DNA of 64,000 nucleotides from assembly GCA_900491605.1 (NCBI GenBank), contig UESW01004382.1, forward strand, positions 99,215-163,214. Direction: 5' to 3'. The notes beneath the pieces were generated by a model, which worked only from the letters and a program-made list of their open reading frames with translations, searched no databases and was not told the origin of the DNA. The translations under genes were made by a program, and so were the position numbers. This stretch comes from Calamus simplicifolius. Taxonomy: Eukaryota; Streptophyta; Magnoliopsida; Arecales; Arecaceae. Of this stretch, positions 10,964-21,226 are shown piece after piece. The first letter of the stretch is position 1, and every line of letters starts with the position of its first letter.

Positions 10964-13214
10964 ATGGCAACACAAAGTGGTTCTAGTTTTGCTGAAGGTC
11001 ATTCTACGAATAGACCTCCACTTTTTAATGGCTCAAACTATTCTTATTGGAAAGCTAGAATGAGGATATTCATTCAAGCTTCTGATTATGAGCTTTGGGG
11101 TGTTATATTAAATGGACCTAGTACACCCACACACCTTATTGATGGCACTATTGTTCCAAAGCCCGAAAGGGATTGGAATGATAATGATAGGAGAATGGCT
11201 CAACTTAATGCCAAAGCCATTAATATCTTATATTGTTCCTTAGATTCAAATGAATTCAACCGCATCTCTACTTGTAATTCCGCTAAAGAAATATGGGATA
11301 GGTTGGAAGTTACACATGAAGGAACAAACCAAGTAAAAGAATCAAAGATAAATATTTGGTTCATAAATATGAATTGTTCACAATGGAACAAGCTGAAACC
11401 ATCACATGCATGTTCACTAGATTCACCGATATTGTGAATGGTTTGAAAAGTTTAGGAAAAGTTTATACTAATGCTGATCTTGTTCGCAAAATACTCAGGT
11501 CATTGCCAAGATCGTGGGAAGCAAAAGTCACAGCAATCCAAGAAGCCAAAGACCTCAATGCACTACCCTTAGAGGAGCTTCTAGGATCTCTCATGACCCA
11601 CGAATTGACAATGAGGCAGCATGTTGAGGAGGAAACAAAAGATTGCCCTCAAGACTGCAAAAGATGTGGAAGAGAGCAGCAGTGATGATAGTGATGAAGA
11701 TAATGATGAAACTGCTCTCTTGGCCAAGAAGTTCAGAAGATTTTTGAGGAAAAAGAAACCCTTCCAAAAACGAAAATTTGGAAACAAAATGGAAGGAGAA
11801 AAGGAAAAGAAAAGATAAGGACAAGGACAAAGAGAAAGACCCCTTGATATGTTATGAGTGTAAGAAACCGGGGCATTATCGATATGATTGTCCACAATTG
11901 AAAAAGACCTTCAAGAAAAAGAAGAAGGCATATGTTGCAACATGGTCTGATGAATCTTCTTCCGAAGAAGAAGAACAAAAAGAGGTTGCAAATATTTGTT
12001 TCATGGCCAACGACGACGACAATGACGAGGTAAGTTCCGAAACCTCCGACAATGAATTTACATTTGATGAAATGTTTGAAGCTTTTAATGAACTAATGAT
12101 AGATTTTAAATTGTTGAAAAAGAAATTTAAATCTGTGAAAAATGATAATGTTAGTTTAGCTAAAAGTAAAAATGAATTAGCTTTAGAAGTTAAGAAATTA
12201 ACTAATGAAAAAGAAGACCTTAGGAAAGAAAGAGATAATCTTAATCAAGAATTAGATTCATTAAAATCTGAAACTACAAACTCAACTAAAGACTTAAAAG
12301 ATGAAATAGAAACTCTAGCTTTAGATAAAGAACAGCAAGCTAAAGAAATTGACTCTCTTAAGAAAGATGTTAAAAAATAAGGACATTGTTGAGAAATTCA
12401 CATTAAGTTCAACTAAACTTAACATGATCCTAGATAGTCAAAAAGCTGTTTTTGACAAAGCTGGGCTAGGATATAACACACTAAGAAAACAGAAATCACT
12501 AAAGAATATTTTTGTAAAAGCCAACCAAGGTAATATAACTTGTTTTAAATGTAATGAAAAAGGTCACAAATCCTTTGAATGCAAAACATTAAACAACAAC
12601 AAGTTAAATATTAAAGCTAAGAAAATATGGGTTCCGAAAGGAACAATTTTTGTGTCTACTAACCATGAAGGACCCAAGAAAGCTTGGGTACCTAAACATA
12701 AAGTTTGATGATATTGCAGGAATGTCTTGTAGCCAAAAGATCAAACAAGAAGTGGTATCTTGATAGCGGCTGCTCAAGACATATGACGGGTGACAAAGAG
12801 GAATTCATCACCCTAGAAGAAAATGTAGGTGGAGTTGTGACATTTGGCGATAACGGTAAAGGTCAAATTTTGGGCCTTGGTAAAGTTCGCATAACTCCAT
12901 CCATAACTATTGAAATGTACTTTATGTTAATGGTTTGAAGCATAATCTAATTAGCATAAGTCAATTATGTGATAAAAACTTTAATGTTTCTTTTAAATCT
13001 TCTTTATGCACTGTAACTAATTCTATTGATGATAGCATTGTTTTTACTGGTTATAGATTTGGCAATATATACTTAGTTGACACAGACAAAACTTCTAAGA
13101 GTAGTCATTGCCTAATTTCTGATAATGCTAACATTAATGATATTAGTTGGTTGTGGCATCGTAGATTAGGTCATGCAAGCACACACCTTATTTCAAAACT
13201 AATTAAAATGGATT
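10964..13214 (+). pseudogene. Copia gag-protease, copy 2 (six frame shifts, 3' incomplete)
   Basis: The ATG at 10,964 starts gag: MATQSGSSFAEGHSTN, then FNGSNYSYWKARMRIFI (UBN2-like). An acidic-serine stretch follows, then CCHC knuckle 1 (CYECKKPGHYRYDC, about 11,848-11,890), a long Lys/Glu/Asn coiled coil (12,060-12,380), CCHC knuckle 2 (CFKCNEKGHKSFEC, 12,541-12,582) and protease (WYLDSGCSRHMTGD, about 12,755-12,790). Both knuckles keep all C, C, H and C ligands. The frame changes six times (near 11,355, 11,635, 11,815, 12,370, 12,705 and 12,915). At the first site copy 1 has one more T and reads through, so the slips are not shared. Confidence 0.88.
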
Positions 13215-13378
13215 NNNNNNNNNNNNNNNNNNNNNNNNNNNNNNNNNNNNNNNNNNNNNNNNNNNNNNNNNNNNNNNNNNNNNNNNNNNNNNNNNNNNNN
13301 NNNNNNNNNNNNNNNNNNNNNNNNNNNNNNNNNNNNNNNNNNNNNNNNNNNNNNNNNNNNNNNNNNNNNNNNNNNNNN
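13215..13378. other. Assembly gap (164 N)
   Basis: An N run of 164 bases joins the middle of Copia copy 2 to the minisatellite array. The true content is unknown; at least the rest of a Copia element would be expected if copy 2 is real. Confidence 1.
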
Positions 13379-16300
13379 ATGGTACATCGCTCTGCCAGTG
13401 GTACACTGGGCTTTGTGCCTGGCTGGCCCAGGGCTTTTGTGCCGACCAGGGTCGGGCTTAAGCTGCTGAGAGCCGATGGTACATCGCTATGCCAGTAGTA
13501 CACTGGGCTTTGTGCCTAGCTGGCCCAGGGCTTTTGTGCCGACCGGGTTGGGCTTAAGCTGCTGAGAGCCGATGGTACATCGCTCTGCCAGTGGTACACT
13601 GGGCTTTGTGCCTGGCTAGCCCAGGGCTTTTGTGCCGAGGTGCCGGGGCCTCGGGCTTTAGTTGCTTCGGCTGCTGAGAGAGCCGATGGTACATCGCTCT
13701 GCTAGTGTACACTGGGCTTTGTGCCTGCCTGGCCTAGGGCTTTTGTGCCGACTCAGGCTTAAGCTGCTGAGAGCTGATGGTATATCGCTCTGCTAGTGAT
13801 ACACTGGGCTTTGTGCCTGGCAGGGCTTTTGTGCCGACTGGCCTCGGGCTTTAAGCCGACCGGGGTGGGCTTGAGAGCCGATGGTACATCGCTCTGCCAA
13901 TGGGCTTTGTGCCTGGCTGGCCCAGGGCTTTTTGCCTGGCTGGCCCAGGGCTTTTGCCGAGCTGCCGACCGGGGTCGGGCTTGTTGTTGAGAGCCGATGG
14001 TACATCGCTCCGCCAATGGTACACTAGGCTTTTTGCCTGGCTAGCTCAGGCTTTTTGCCTGGCTAGCCCAGGGCTTTAGGTACCGAGCTGGCCTTGGCTT
14101 TAGTTGCTGACCGGGTCGGGCTTGTTGTCGAGAGCCGATGGTACATCGCTCTGCCAGTGGTACACTGGGCTTTGTGCCTAGCTGACCGAGGGCTTTTGCC
14201 TGGCTGGCCCAGGGCTTTAGGTGCCAGCTGGCCTCGGGCTTTAGTTGCCGACCGGGTCGGGCTTGTTGTTGAGAGCCGATGGTACATTGCTCTACCAGTG
14301 GCACACTGGACTTTGTGCCTGGCTGGCCTAGGGCTTTTTGCCTGGCTGGCCCAGGGCTTTAGGTGCCGAGCTGGCCTGGGCTTTAGTTGCTGATCGGGGT
14401 CGGGCTTGTTGTTGAGAGCCGATGGTAACATCGCTCTGCCAGTAGTACACTGGGCTTTGTGCCTGACTGGCCCAGGGCTTTTTGCCTGGCTGGCCAGGGC
14501 TTTAGGTGCCGAGCTGGCCTCGGGCTTTAGTTGCCGACCGGGGTCGAGCTTGTTGTTGAGAGCCGATGGCACATTGCTCTGCCAGTGGCACACTAGGCTT
14601 TGTGCCTAGCTGGCCCAGGGCTTTTTGCTTAGCTGGCCTAGGGCTTTTGGTGCCAAGCGGGGTCGGGCTTGTTGTTGAGAGCCGATGGTACATCGCTCCG
14701 CCTGTGGTACACTGGGATTTTTTCCTGGCTGGCTCAGGGCTTTTTGCCTGGCTGGCCCAGGGCTTTAGCTGCCGAGCTGGCCTTGGGCTTTAGTTGTCGA
14801 CCGAGTCGAGCTTGTTGTCGAGAGCCGATGATACATCGCTCTGCTAGTGGTACACTGGGCTTTGTGCCTAGCTGACCGAGGGCTTTTTCCCTGGTTGGCC
14901 CAGGGCTTTAGGTGCCGAGGTGGCCTCGGGCTTTAGTTGCAGACCGGGGTCAGGCTTGTTGTTGAGAGCCGATGGTACATTGCTTTACCAATGGCACACT
15001 GGACTTTGTGCCTGGCTGGTCTAGGGCTTTTTGCCTGGATGGCCCAGGCTTTAGGTGCCGAGCTGGCCTCGGGCTTTAGTTGCCGACCGGGGTCGGGCTT
15101 GTTGTTGAGAGCCGATGGTACATCGCTCTGCCAGTGGCACACTGGGCTTTGTGCCTGGCTAGCCAGGGCTTTTTGCCTGGCTGGCCCAGGCTTTTGGTAC
15201 CGAGCTGGCCTCGGGTACCGACCGGGGTCGGGCTTGTTGTTGAGAGCCAATGGTACATCACTCTACCAGTGGTACACTGGGCTTTGTGCTTGGATGGCCC
15301 AGGGCTTTGCCTGGCTGGCCCAGAGCTTTTGGTGCTGAGCTGGCCTCAGGCTTTAGTTGCCAACCGGGGTTGGGCTTGCTGTTGAGAGCGATGGTACATC
15401 GCTCTGCCAGTGGTACACTGGGCTTTATGCCTGGCTAGGGCTTTGTGCCTGGCTGGCCCAGGGCTTTAGGTGCCGAGCTGGCCTCGGGCTTTAGCCGACC
15501 GGGGTCAGGCTTGTTGTTGAGAGCCGATGGTGCATCACTCTGCAGTGGTACACTGGGCTTTGTGCCTATGGCCTGCAGGGCTTTAGGTGCCAGGGCCTTT
15601 TAGTTGCCGATCGGGGTCGGGCTTGTTGTTGAGAGCCGATGGTACATCGCTCTGCCAGTGGTACACTGGGCTTTGTGCCTGGCTGTGCAGGGCTTTAGGT
15701 GCCGAGCTGGGGGCTTTAGTTGCCGACGGGGTTGGGCTTGTTGTCGAGAGCCGATGGTACATCGCTCTGCCAGTGGTACACTGGGCTTTGTGCCTAGCTG
15801 ACCGAGGGCTTTTTGCCTGGCTGGCCCAGGGCTTTAAGTACCGAGCTGGCCTCGGGCTTTAGTTGCCGATCGGGGTCGGGCTTGTTGTTGAGAGCCGATG
15901 GTACATCGCTCTACCAGTGGCACACTGGACTTTGTGCCTAGCTGGCCTAGGGCTTTTTGCTTGGCTGGCCCAGGGCTTTAGGTGCCGAGCTAGCCTCGGG
16001 CTTTAGTTGCCGACCGGGGTCGGGCTTGTTGTTGAGAGCCGATGGTACATCGCTCTGCCAGTGGCACATTGGGCTTTGTGCCTGGCTGGCCCAGGGCTTT
16101 TGGTACCAAGCTGGCCTTGGCTTTAGTTGCCGACCGGGGTTGGGCTTGTTGTTGAGAGCTGATGGTACATCGCTCTGCCAATGGTACACTGGTCTTTATG
16201 CCTGGCTGGCCCAGGGCTTTTGGTGCCGAGCTGGCCTCGGGCTTTAGTTGCCGACTGGGTACGGGCTTGTTGTTGAGAGTTGATGGTACATCACTTTGCC

Positions 16301-17548
16301 AGTGGTACACTGGGCTTTGTGCCTGGCTGGCCTAGGGCTTTTTGCTTGGCTGGTCCAGGGCTTTAGGTGCCAAGCTGGCTTCGGGCTTTAGTTGCTGACC
16401 GGGATTGGGCTTGTTGTTGAGAGCTGATGGTACATCGCTCTGCCAGTAGTACACTGGGCTTTGTGCTTGACTGGCCTAGGACTTTTTTCCTGGTTGGCCC
16501 AGGGCTTTAGGTTCGAGCTGGCCTCGGGCTTTAGTTGCTGACCGGGGTCGGGCTTGTTGTTGAGAGCCGATGGTACATCGCTCAGCCAGTGGCACACTAA
16601 GGTTTGTGCCTGGCTGGCCCAGGGCTTTTGATGCTGAGCGAGGTCGGGCTTGTTATTGAGAGCCGATGGTACATCGCTCCGCCAGTGGTACACTAGGCTT
16701 ATGCCTGGCTGGCTCAGGGCTTTTTGCCTGGCTGACCCAGGGCTTTAGGTGCCGAGCTAGCCTCGGGCTTTAGTTGCCGACTAGGGTCGGGCTTGTTGTT
16801 GAGAGCCGATGGTACATCGCTCTGCCAGTGGTACACTAGACTTTGTGCCTGGCTGGCCCAGGGCTTTTTTCCTGGCTGGCCCAGGACTTTAGGTGCCAAG
16901 CTGGCCTCGGGCTTTAGTTGCCGATCGGGGTCAGGCTTGTTGTTGAGAGCCGATGGTACATCACTCTACCAATGGTACACTAGGCTTTGTGCCTGACTGG
17001 CCCAAGGCTTTTTGCTTGGCTAGCCTAGGACTTTAGGTGCCGAGCTGGCCTCGGGCTTGTTGTTAAGAGCCGATGGTACATCACTCTGCCAGTGGTACAC
17101 TGGGCTTTGTGCCTGGCTGGCCCAGGGCTTTAGGTGCCGAGCTGGCCTCGGGCTTTAGTTGCCGACTGGGGTCGGGCTTGTTGTTGAGAGCTGATGGTAC
17201 ATCGCTTCTGCCAGTGGTACACCAGGCTTTGTGCCTGGCTGGCCCAGGGCTTTTTGCCTGGCTGGCCCAGGGTTTTAGGTGCCGAGCTGGCCTTGGGCTC
17301 TAGTTGCCGACCGGGGTCGGGCTTGTTGTTAAGAGCCGATGGTACATCGGTCTGCCAGTGGTACATTGGGCTTTGTGCCTGGTTGGCCCAGGGCTTTAGG
17401 TGCCGAGCTGGCCTCGGGCTTTAGTTGCCGACCGGGGTTGGGCTTGTTGTTGAGAGCTGATGGTACATCGCTTCTGCTAGTGGTACACTGGGCTTTGTGG
17501 CTGGCTAGCCCAGGGCTTTTTGCCTGGCTGGCCAGGGCTTTAGGTTGA
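13379..17548. repeat. 144-bp minisatellite array, right part (about 32 units)
   Basis: About 32 unit starts (GAGAGCCGATGG and variants) can be counted. The typical step is 141-147 bp, with shorter units of roughly 95-121 bp where the 23-bp sub-repeat is missing. The first 500 bp are the most divergent and shorter, with CTTAAGCTGCTG replacing part of the unit. Each unit holds two short inverted repeats (CCAGTG-GTA-CACTGG and CCGACC-GG-GGTCGG). The array begins 98 bp downstream of the stop codon of a minus-strand Gypsy integrase. It therefore occupies the place of the 3' untranslated region of that element. Open frames on both strands are by-products of the period. Confidence 0.93.
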
Positions 17549-17646
17549 AAAACTGAGATACTAGAACTCAAGTTTATTAATATGAAATGAGGGGCGAAAA
17601 CCCAAAAGAATACAGGCATGGTATTTAATGTAAGAAGAAAATGCAC

Positions 17647-17796
17647 TACTGATAATACCGACGAAGGTTGTCAGCATTCCACGTCCGAGGGAGCGGCCTC
17701 CCATCTAGCTCTTCAATCTTGTATGCTCCGTGACGGAGTGCTTCGGTAATCCGATAGGGCCCCTCCCAGTTCGGAGCTAGCTTGCATCCTTGAGCC
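17647..17796 (-). pseudogene. Gypsy integrase C-terminal fragment
   Basis: Fifty residues or so read in frame on the minus strand: LAPNWEGPYRITEALRHG, then ELDGRPLPRTWNADNLRRYY, ending QYQ-like at the TAG stop (17,647-17,649). This is the conserved end of Tat/Athila-type Gypsy polyproteins, which package and integrate element DNA. Upstream of residue 1 the frame is lost and gag sequence begins, so everything between gag and this tail has been deleted. Confidence 0.85.
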
Positions 17797-18783
17797 AAGC
17801 GACGTAGTCTCGCAGGGACTCGCGCTCTTCTACTGGACAGAGAAGAGGCTGTCAGCTACCCTTGGAATCTTCCGACAGGCATCAAAATGGGCCAAGAAGG
17901 CCCTCTCCAGCTGGCGAAAAGAATCGATACTCCACAGCGGCAGGCGAGAGTACCTAGCTCGATCAGCTTTCTTCAGGGTGGCAGGGAAGGTGATACACAT
18001 GAGCGAATTGGTTGCCCCCTGGACCTGCATGAGAATCTTGTAACTTTCTAGGTGGTCTAGGGATCCGTGGTCCCGTTATATGGATCCAGCTAAGGGAGGC
18101 AGAACCGGGTGGAGATGGGCTCTTCCATGATACGGCGGGACAGTGGAGGTCGGCTGTCACAGTCCACCTTTGGCAGGTGGGTGATCCGGCGGCTGAGTTC
18201 CTCCAACCGTTGGTTGTACTCATCGAGTCGACGCTCGGCTCGACGGGCTATCCTGCCATTGAAGGACCCCTCCCTCGAGGATTCTGAGGATGGGGAAGAG
18301 TGACGGTGAGGGCGCTCCGTCTCCTTCCCGTGTCGCCACTTGGGAGAAACACTGGCGTGACGAGAGGGTGATCGAGGTCTCTTGGAGGCTCCCCGGTGGT
18401 GAGGCTTGGGCGAAGCATGGCGGTGGCAAGCTTCCAGGACCGGTGATCTCCTCGAGAGGAATGCTGGCTGGGTTGCACCACCCCCAGAACCGATGGGAAT
18501 GGTTCCGGCTGCCGCGGGGCCGCCTGCTGGTGCTGCAGACCTTGAACCACCGCCACCAAGGACTGAACTTGCATGGCTAGGGCGGCAAGCCAGTCTTCTG
18601 GAGCTGCTGTGGAGGAGGCGTAGAGACGTCGATCGGGGGAGCGGAAGGTCCAGCCGCCTGGAGATGCGGCGGTGCAGGGGCACCAGTTAAGGGAGCTGAG
18701 GGGCCAACCGCCAGCGGATCAGCTCCTTGATGCTGCCCCCCAACGCAACTGACAGAGACCCCTTTCGCACGGGTCGTCACCAT
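17797..18783 (-). pseudogene. Gypsy gag, frameshifted and 3'-truncated
   Basis: The start is the ATG at 18,783 (MVTTRAKGVS), followed by a Pro/Ala-rich N-terminus with at least three frame changes. Recognisable later parts are EERRLDEYNQRLEEL-like helix sequence (RRLDEYNQRLEELSRRI, about 18,240-18,180) and the Retrotrans_gag domain with LMQVQGATNSLMC, FPATLKKADRARYSRLP, FRQLERAFLAHF and finally ESLRDYVAW (about 18,040-17,800). The family sequence normally continues after ESLRDYVA with a further gag helix and a zinc knuckle. Here it jumps directly to integrase. Confidence 0.8.
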
Positions 18784-18840
18784 GGCTCAAGAGCTCGGAA
18801 GAGAGAGGTTACATATTACTGGTTTGATATCTTTCTCTTA

Positions 18841-18861
18841 CCCTTTCCTGGCGCGCCAATC
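18841..18861 (-). other. Primer-binding site of the Gypsy element
   Basis: On the minus strand, TGGCGCGCCAGGAAAGGG begins a few bases after the LTR end (CAACA, 18,866-18,862). The TGG start fits pairing with a tRNA 3' CCA. I cannot name the tRNA with certainty. It contains the palindrome GGCGCGCC. Confidence 0.6.
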
Positions 18862-19965
18862 TGTTGACGCCGAGTCACTTTCTTCAAACGCCAGGGAAAC
18901 AGACGTCCTCCTCGCCGGACTCCTACAAGAAAGTCCTCGAAGACTGGATGCTCCGGTGGGGACCCTCCGATGCTCAAGTTAGTCACTCGGGAACAGACGA
19001 GAACTGACTAGTGGAAGGAAGCTAGAAATTTAGGGTTTAACTCGTGGGAAGAAGCTAGAAAACCTCAGTTCTTGGATCCCTACTTACAGTGAGAATGTGC
19101 GCTTTTATACCTGTTTGAAGATCCACCTTTCCGTTCTAGAAGATAGCTGATTTCGAGGTACCTCGTCCTATAATGGACAAAAAGGGTGAGGCTGACAGTG
19201 ACGGGTCGTACTGTCACCGTGCGTGTTGGAGGTGTCCTGCGTAATCTATCAGTACGGTTTTATAGGTGTCCGGTGGCTATAGCTATACCTGGTACGCGCC
19301 GTTGCCGGATGTGACCACGCACAGTTGTCGGCGGGTGGTGAATCGTACGCTGTAATTGGGTATGGTCATGCACAGTTACGTATGTGCGATGAACTATACG
19401 TCGTTATGAGGCATGGCCACACGCTGCTACTGATGGGCGACGGACCACATGGACATGCCAGGTGGCCTGAGGCTATAGGTTGTAGGGCTCAAGGGCCAGA
19501 CCACGTACCGGGCACTGTTCAAGCAGTCCGAGGGCGAAACTCAAGGCCGAGAGCTGTTCAGGCAGACCGAGGCCGTGGGGGTCTCGGAGGTTGAGGCTCG
19601 AGGCCAAGAGAGAAACTCGAGGCGGTCTCGGGGGTTGAGATACTGTTTATGAAGTCCGGGACCGGAGGGGATCTCGGAGGTTGAGGCTCGAGGCCGAGCA
19701 TTGTTCATGCAGTCCGAGGCCGTGGGGTCTCGGGGGTTAAGATATTGTTCATGAAGTCCGGGACCGGAGGGAATCTCGGAGGTTGAGGCTCGAGGCCGAG
19801 AGCGAAACTCGAGGTCGAGCGCTGTTCATGCAGTCCGAGGCCGTGGGGGTCTCGGGGGTTGAGATATTGTTCATGAAGTCCGATACTACGGGAGACTCAA
19901 GAGGCTGAGAGGGCCTCCATCAGTCGTCGTTACCGTTTATTCTGACGGCATTGGATCAGCCATAT
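18862..19965 (-). repeat. 5' LTR of the Gypsy element
   Basis: The inner edge (18,862) is set by CAACA next to the PBS. The outer edge is only approximate (about 19,930-19,975) because no second LTR is available for comparison. The U3 part contains three imperfect tandem repeats of roughly 100-170 bp (about 19,500-19,885), built from words such as CGAGGCCGTGGGGGTCTCGG and TTGTTCATGAAGTCCG. GC content falls abruptly outside it. Confidence 0.65.
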
Positions 19966-21183
19966 CAAGTATGATGATAATAAAAGGAGCTGATAGTAAT
20001 AGCTGAGATAATGGATGGTAAGATCCGCATTAATATAACAAAGATGCAATAATGATTGATGTGATGAAGGCTACAAATGCCTTCCTACTATCCTACTTGG
20101 TTTCAACCTGATTAAATTTGACTCAATCTGTATTTTTTTAAAGGATCATAAATTAGATCAAATAAAAATTAAACCTAATCTAAGTTTCAAGTTATATCTA
20201 AGCCTAGTCAACTCGGCTTGATCCGTATACCATTCAAGTCTAATTTAGGTTAAAAGAAAATAGATTTAAACCTAATTCAACCCAACCTATAAGCTTTAAT
20301 TATATAAATCATATATTCCTTCATTTCAATCATTTTTATGATTTATTAAATAAACTCTCATTCAAGCTATGTTTCTATTTTATCTTAATAACTAGATTTT
20401 TCTTCACCTATTTTCATTTAATTATATCTAAACACTTATATTTCATTACTTATTTTGATAAATTCTTATTTATAATATGTTTAAAAATATCAATAAATAT
20501 TTTAAAATCATAATATATAAGTTTGTTTTTTTTAATCTTACTTAAATTTTTAAATTAATCTATATTTTATTATCAATTACTAAATTTTAGCTATAAAATG
20601 CTTAACTCAAATGCAAATACGGTCTTATCTAAATCCATCCCAACTTAATCATGTTAAGTTTGACTTAAATAAAACTTGACCCCAAACTAATTAAAATAAT
20701 TCGTTGGGTCCAATATTCTTTTTATGAACCTAACATGATTTAACTCAATCAGTAAATAGGTTCAGTCCAAATTCTAAATTACAACTCAAATATAAAACCA
20801 GTTCAGATCAAGGTCAAGTCTGCATGACTCAACTCAGCTCGTCTAATTTGCAGCCCTAGCTATAATGTAGCAAAGGTGGCTATGGTGATGATAAAGATAG
20901 GAATGACAAAGACAATAATAATAACTGTAATGGTAGCGATGATGAAGGTACCAATGATGCCAAGGAGGTAACAATGATAGTGGTGATGATGTAAAAAAGG
21001 CAGCAATAAGAATGATAATAGTGACGATGGTGGAGGTGGCATAATGATGATTAGAGTTGATCACAAACTAGGTGACCCACTTAATTTAGATCAAAATTTT
21101 GCATGTTTGAATATCAAAAATAGACCCAATCTAAAACATGTACTAGTCATGGGAAAAATTGAAAATAGCTTGGCTTGGCTTTA

Positions 21184-21226
<43 letters not shown>

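Larger units (their letters stand above)
10901..13214 (+). mobile_element. SIRE-type Copia copy 2, internal region cut by an N gap
   Basis: A second internal region follows the central LTR without a break. It aligns with 2,120-4,305 of copy 1, with very few substitutions but many one- to few-base indels. It stops at the N run inside the GAG-pre-integrase block (WHRRLGHAS). No integrase core, RT or 3' LTR of this copy is present. It could be a true tandem (LTR-internal-LTR-internal) or an assembly artefact in which extension from one LTR entered the wrong internal region. Confidence 0.85.
13379..19965 (-). mobile_element. Tat-type Gypsy LTR retrotransposon, internally deleted
   Basis: Read on the minus strand, the order is: LTR (about 19,965-18,862), PBS, gag (from 18,783), an integrase C-terminus ending at 17,647, a short 3' UTR, and then the 144-bp tandem array. 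Protease, RT, RNase H and most of integrase are absent. The C-terminal integrase motif LAPNWEGPYRI and the tandem array after pol fit the Tat/Ogre/Retand group, whose 3' UTRs are known to hold tandem repeats. The matching 3' LTR is not in the window, because the array continues past position 1 on the other side of the inserted Copia element. Confidence 0.78.

Noticed and set aside
13379..17548. CRISPR-like repeat-spacer array
   Set aside because: Repeats are adjacent variants of one long unit with no unique spacers, and the genome is a plant.
18109..18690. Plus-strand open frames of 64-96 codons
   Set aside because: They are antisense to recognisable Gypsy gag sequence on the minus strand.
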